A DNA stretch of 64,000 nucleotides. Source: Acanthornis magna. Its lineage: Eukaryota; Chordata; Aves; Passeriformes; Acanthizidae. The stretch spans positions 62,001 through 126,000 of the forward strand of contig JAWUZG010000007.1 in NCBI GenBank assembly GCA_036785705.1, read 5' to 3'. This document shows positions 61,622-64,000 of this stretch, piece by piece. The notes below the pieces were generated by a model. It saw only the letters and a list, made by a program, of their open reading frames with translations. It did no database searches and was not told the DNA's origin. The stretch's first letter is position 1; each line of letters opens with the position of its first letter. The translations under genes were made by a program, and so were the position numbers.

Positions 61622-62141
61622 TGTCATGGTTTAACTGCAGACAGCAACTGAACCCCACACAGCCACTGACTTTACCCCAGAGAATCAAAGGAGTAAAACT
61701 GAGAGAACTCATGGGCTGAGATACAGACAGTTTAATAGGCAAGGCAAAAGCATCACACACAAGCAAAGCAAAACAAGGGATTAATTCTCTGCTTCCCATG
61801 GGCAGGTAGGTGTTCAGGTATTTCCAGAAGAACGGGGCTCCCTCACGTGTGACTTGGGAAGACAAACACTGTCCCTCCAAACATCCTTTTTCTTCCTTTT
61901 TCCCCCAGCTTTATACATGGAGCTTGTCATAGGTCTGTCCCCTCTCACTCCTTGTGTACCTCAGCCTGCTCTCCGGTGGGGTGAGCAGCAGAAACGTTCT
62001 TAGCTCAGTGCAAGCCCTCTCACCACCAACAAAAACATCCCTGTGTTATCAACACTACTTCCAGCACAAATCCAAACCATAGCCCTATAGCAGCCACTGT
62101 GAAAAAAATTAACTCTATCCCACCCGAAAACAGCATAGGCA
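61622..62141 (-). mobile_element. Solo LTR of an avian endogenous retrovirus (ERVL-type)
   Basis: The plus strand runs from TGTCATGGTTTAACTGCAGA through GGGCTGAGATACAGACAGTT (about 61714-61733) to TGTTATCAACACTACTTCC and AACTCTATCCCACCCGAAAA. This is the complement of a common bird LTR whose sense strand opens TGTCCTGGTTT...GGGATAGAGTTAA. The sense strand is minus, with an ATTAAA polyadenylation signal at the complement of 61731-61736. Length is about 520 bp. The sense 5' end is slightly altered relative to what I expect, with a few extra bases around 62131-62141, and no clean target duplication is seen. No internal viral genes are attached. It is a different family from the LTR at 20.1 kb. 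Confidence 0.88.
61731..61736 (-). terminator. ATTAAA polyadenylation signal of the solo LTR
   Basis: ATTAAA on the minus strand about 110 bases from the LTR 3' end. It is the usual variant signal in this LTR type. Confidence 0.55.
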
Positions 62142-64000
62142 GTATATTAATTCTGTACTGTATCTACGCTGAAATTTCTGAAAGAAAATGACTGGTGCCT
62201 GCTAGCAAAGACTTGAGTATTTTGATTTGATGGATCTTTAGACTGATTTCAACTGCATGCATTCTACTATTACATTCTAGTTAAAGTTTCCCCTAAAACT
62301 TTATTAAGATGCTAATCTTTAACAAAGCTAAGTATGAAAACAATTTTATTAAACTACAAAGGCTTTTGGTTTTGTTTGTTTTGATTTCCTTTTATGAGAC
62401 AGGATTACCAATAGTCCTTTGAAAAGTCTTTATGTAAAAAGAGGGAAATAAATAATATTGAAATAGCAACCATACAGAAACATATAAACTCAGTGAAAAA
62501 TGTGAACTTGGGATGTGGAAATCCTCCATGACACTCAGGTGAAAACATAGATGTTGACATCAACTGGAGTTACCAAAAAAAGACAATAAACAGTCTGAAG
62601 TTGATACCAAGTTAAAAATGAAGATTCTTTATCTAAAAAATGCAAGATCAGATTTTAACCATTCCTAAGAAAACGTTCTGAATGTGTTAGAAAATACTAA
62701 ATTGAGTGTAAGCCTTACACAGAAATTTCAGTACTGTTGAAATTTGTATGCTTTTCTGGAAAGTTTTAGTTTTGATGTGTTGTAGCAATGCTAATAATCA
62801 GCTGGTATAATTACTGACCCTATTGGCAAATTATCCTTATTTCATGAAGACTACGACTTCATCTGTGTGATCACGGATATGAAATTGTTGTCCTTAAAAA
62901 CTACAAATGAATCTTGTGTTTCCTGCAGAGATGAAGTTATATTAGCCTAACTTACAATTCAGTTGTCATGGTTTGTAAATGGTGATGCCATGTGTAAAGA
63001 TAGTAGGTTAGGAGATCATACTCATTTGTTTAAGATTATCTCGTCCTCTTATTCTGGAATAGTATGCTGAAATAAAATGACTATTTTTTTGTTTAACTTT
63101 GGAGGTGAAATTAACATTTAAAATTAATTAATTTTAGAAAATTAAAAGTAAATATACTAAGGTTGGATTAAGTTTGGTAGTTTTGGGGTTTTTTATTCTA
63201 TAAAATGAGGTATAGTGTAAGAACTTTATAATGAAGTATCAAGATTATTTGCTATTATTAAAGAGCTTTATTTTTGTCAAGTACTTTGAAATTGACTAAA
63301 TAAGAAATTCAGAATAGGGGTTGTGACTCATGCATTTTGTTTCTTATATTTAAGAAAAAAGCTGTAATATGAGTAGATCAAAAGAAATAACACATTGTTG
63401 TCTGGTTACTCCTGTGAAAAGATGTTTCTTTAACCTTGATAATGGGTAAAACAGATCTGCACAAAATGCCCACAGTCATAGCTCATAGAGGGAGACATAA
63501 CACCTTCTAGGCTATGCACAGATTTTAAAGGAGTAAATTTGTTGAAGTACTGAATACAGTTGAGCACACAACAAGAACTAGAAATTTGAGAAGAAACAGG
63601 ATTCCTCAAAATAACAGAGACATACAACCTCTTCATATGTCTAGCTTGTCTAACTATGTAGAGAGATAGCATTCCACAACTTCACAATCAGTGTTTGGAA
63701 CAGGAGACAATGAAATGTTAAAAAAAAAAAAAAATTGGTGATTAATCAATTTACTGCTAATTTTCCTCCTTCTCTAACCAAAAAAAGTGCTCATTAAAAA
63801 TTTTAGAGCACTATTAAGAAAAGTTTCCATCAACGACATTGATCATTCTTCAAATTTTATTTTAAAACTAGCAAAAAAATTCAATTATTAAAAATTCAAA
63901 TGTTTAAGAATTCAATTTGTTTTTAAAAAGTAAGAATGTTTAAGATGTATTGTTTTCTTTGACTTCCATCTCTTGTAGTATCACTGCTTATTAATAGAAT
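62142..64000. other. AT-rich non-coding DNA
   Basis: No gene, RNA or identifiable transposon was seen. A short poly-A run lies at 63720-63734. Confidence 0.6.

Noticed and set aside
1..64000. CRISPR array, prokaryotic operon, phage or plasmid system
   Set aside because: No regularly spaced direct repeats with unique spacers and no tightly packed coding frames. The CR1, LTR and microsatellite content show vertebrate nuclear DNA.

Overview
The window reads as AT-rich, gene-free nuclear DNA of a bird. The main evidence is the repeats. Many copies of the avian CR1 (chicken repeat 1) LINE are present in both orientations, several ending in the diagnostic ATTCTATGATTCTATGA-type tail. There are also avian-type endogenous retrovirus LTRs and many eukaryotic microsatellites. 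The LTR types resemble those I know from neoavian and passerine genomes, but the species cannot be fixed from this sequence. I see no convincing exon, tRNA, rRNA, CRISPR array or bacterial-style operon. The open reading frames are short and lack recognisable host-gene domains, and the longer ones fall inside LTRs, on the antisense strand of CR1, or across microsatellites. The window is most likely intergenic (a gene desert) or deep inside a very large intron.

Layout. 1-2190 is packed with transposon remnants: a minus-strand LTR cut by the window edge, a plus-strand LTR-like unit with AATAAA near 1384, and a plus-strand CR1 3' end. 2190-12050 is unique AT-rich DNA with a CR1 scrap, small microsatellites, several perfect inverted repeats and, at about 10.29-10.70 kb, a stretch that looks like a conserved non-coding or enhancer element. 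12060-13738 is the longest CR1 copy, with a decayed reverse transcriptase. 13.7-20.1 kb is AT-rich with two older CR1-type relics. 20106-21123 is a roughly 1 kb ERVL-type solo LTR on the minus strand. 21.1-32.9 kb is AT-rich with a CR1 relic and homopolymer tracts. 32.9-34.65 kb is a dense cluster of long microsatellites: (TG)n/(GGTT)n twice, (GGTTT)n, and a 181-base pure-purine (GGAA)/(GAAA)/(GGAA) tract. 34.65-49.8 kb is AT-rich with a small CR1 piece at 37.0 kb. 49.8-51.0, 54.85-55.6 and 60.4-60.9 kb hold further CR1 copies, and 61622-62141 is a second solo LTR on the minus strand. The rest is AT-rich unique sequence.

No genes act together here. The content is decayed retroelements, simple repeats and possible cis-regulatory DNA. 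I did not find an undescribed gene system. The items most worth checking are the candidate regulatory element near 10.5 kb, the microsatellite cluster at 33-34.6 kb, several perfect inverted repeats that could form hairpins or cruciforms, and the LTR promoter structure at the left edge. Family assignments rest on my memory of avian repeat consensus sequences and were not checked against a database.
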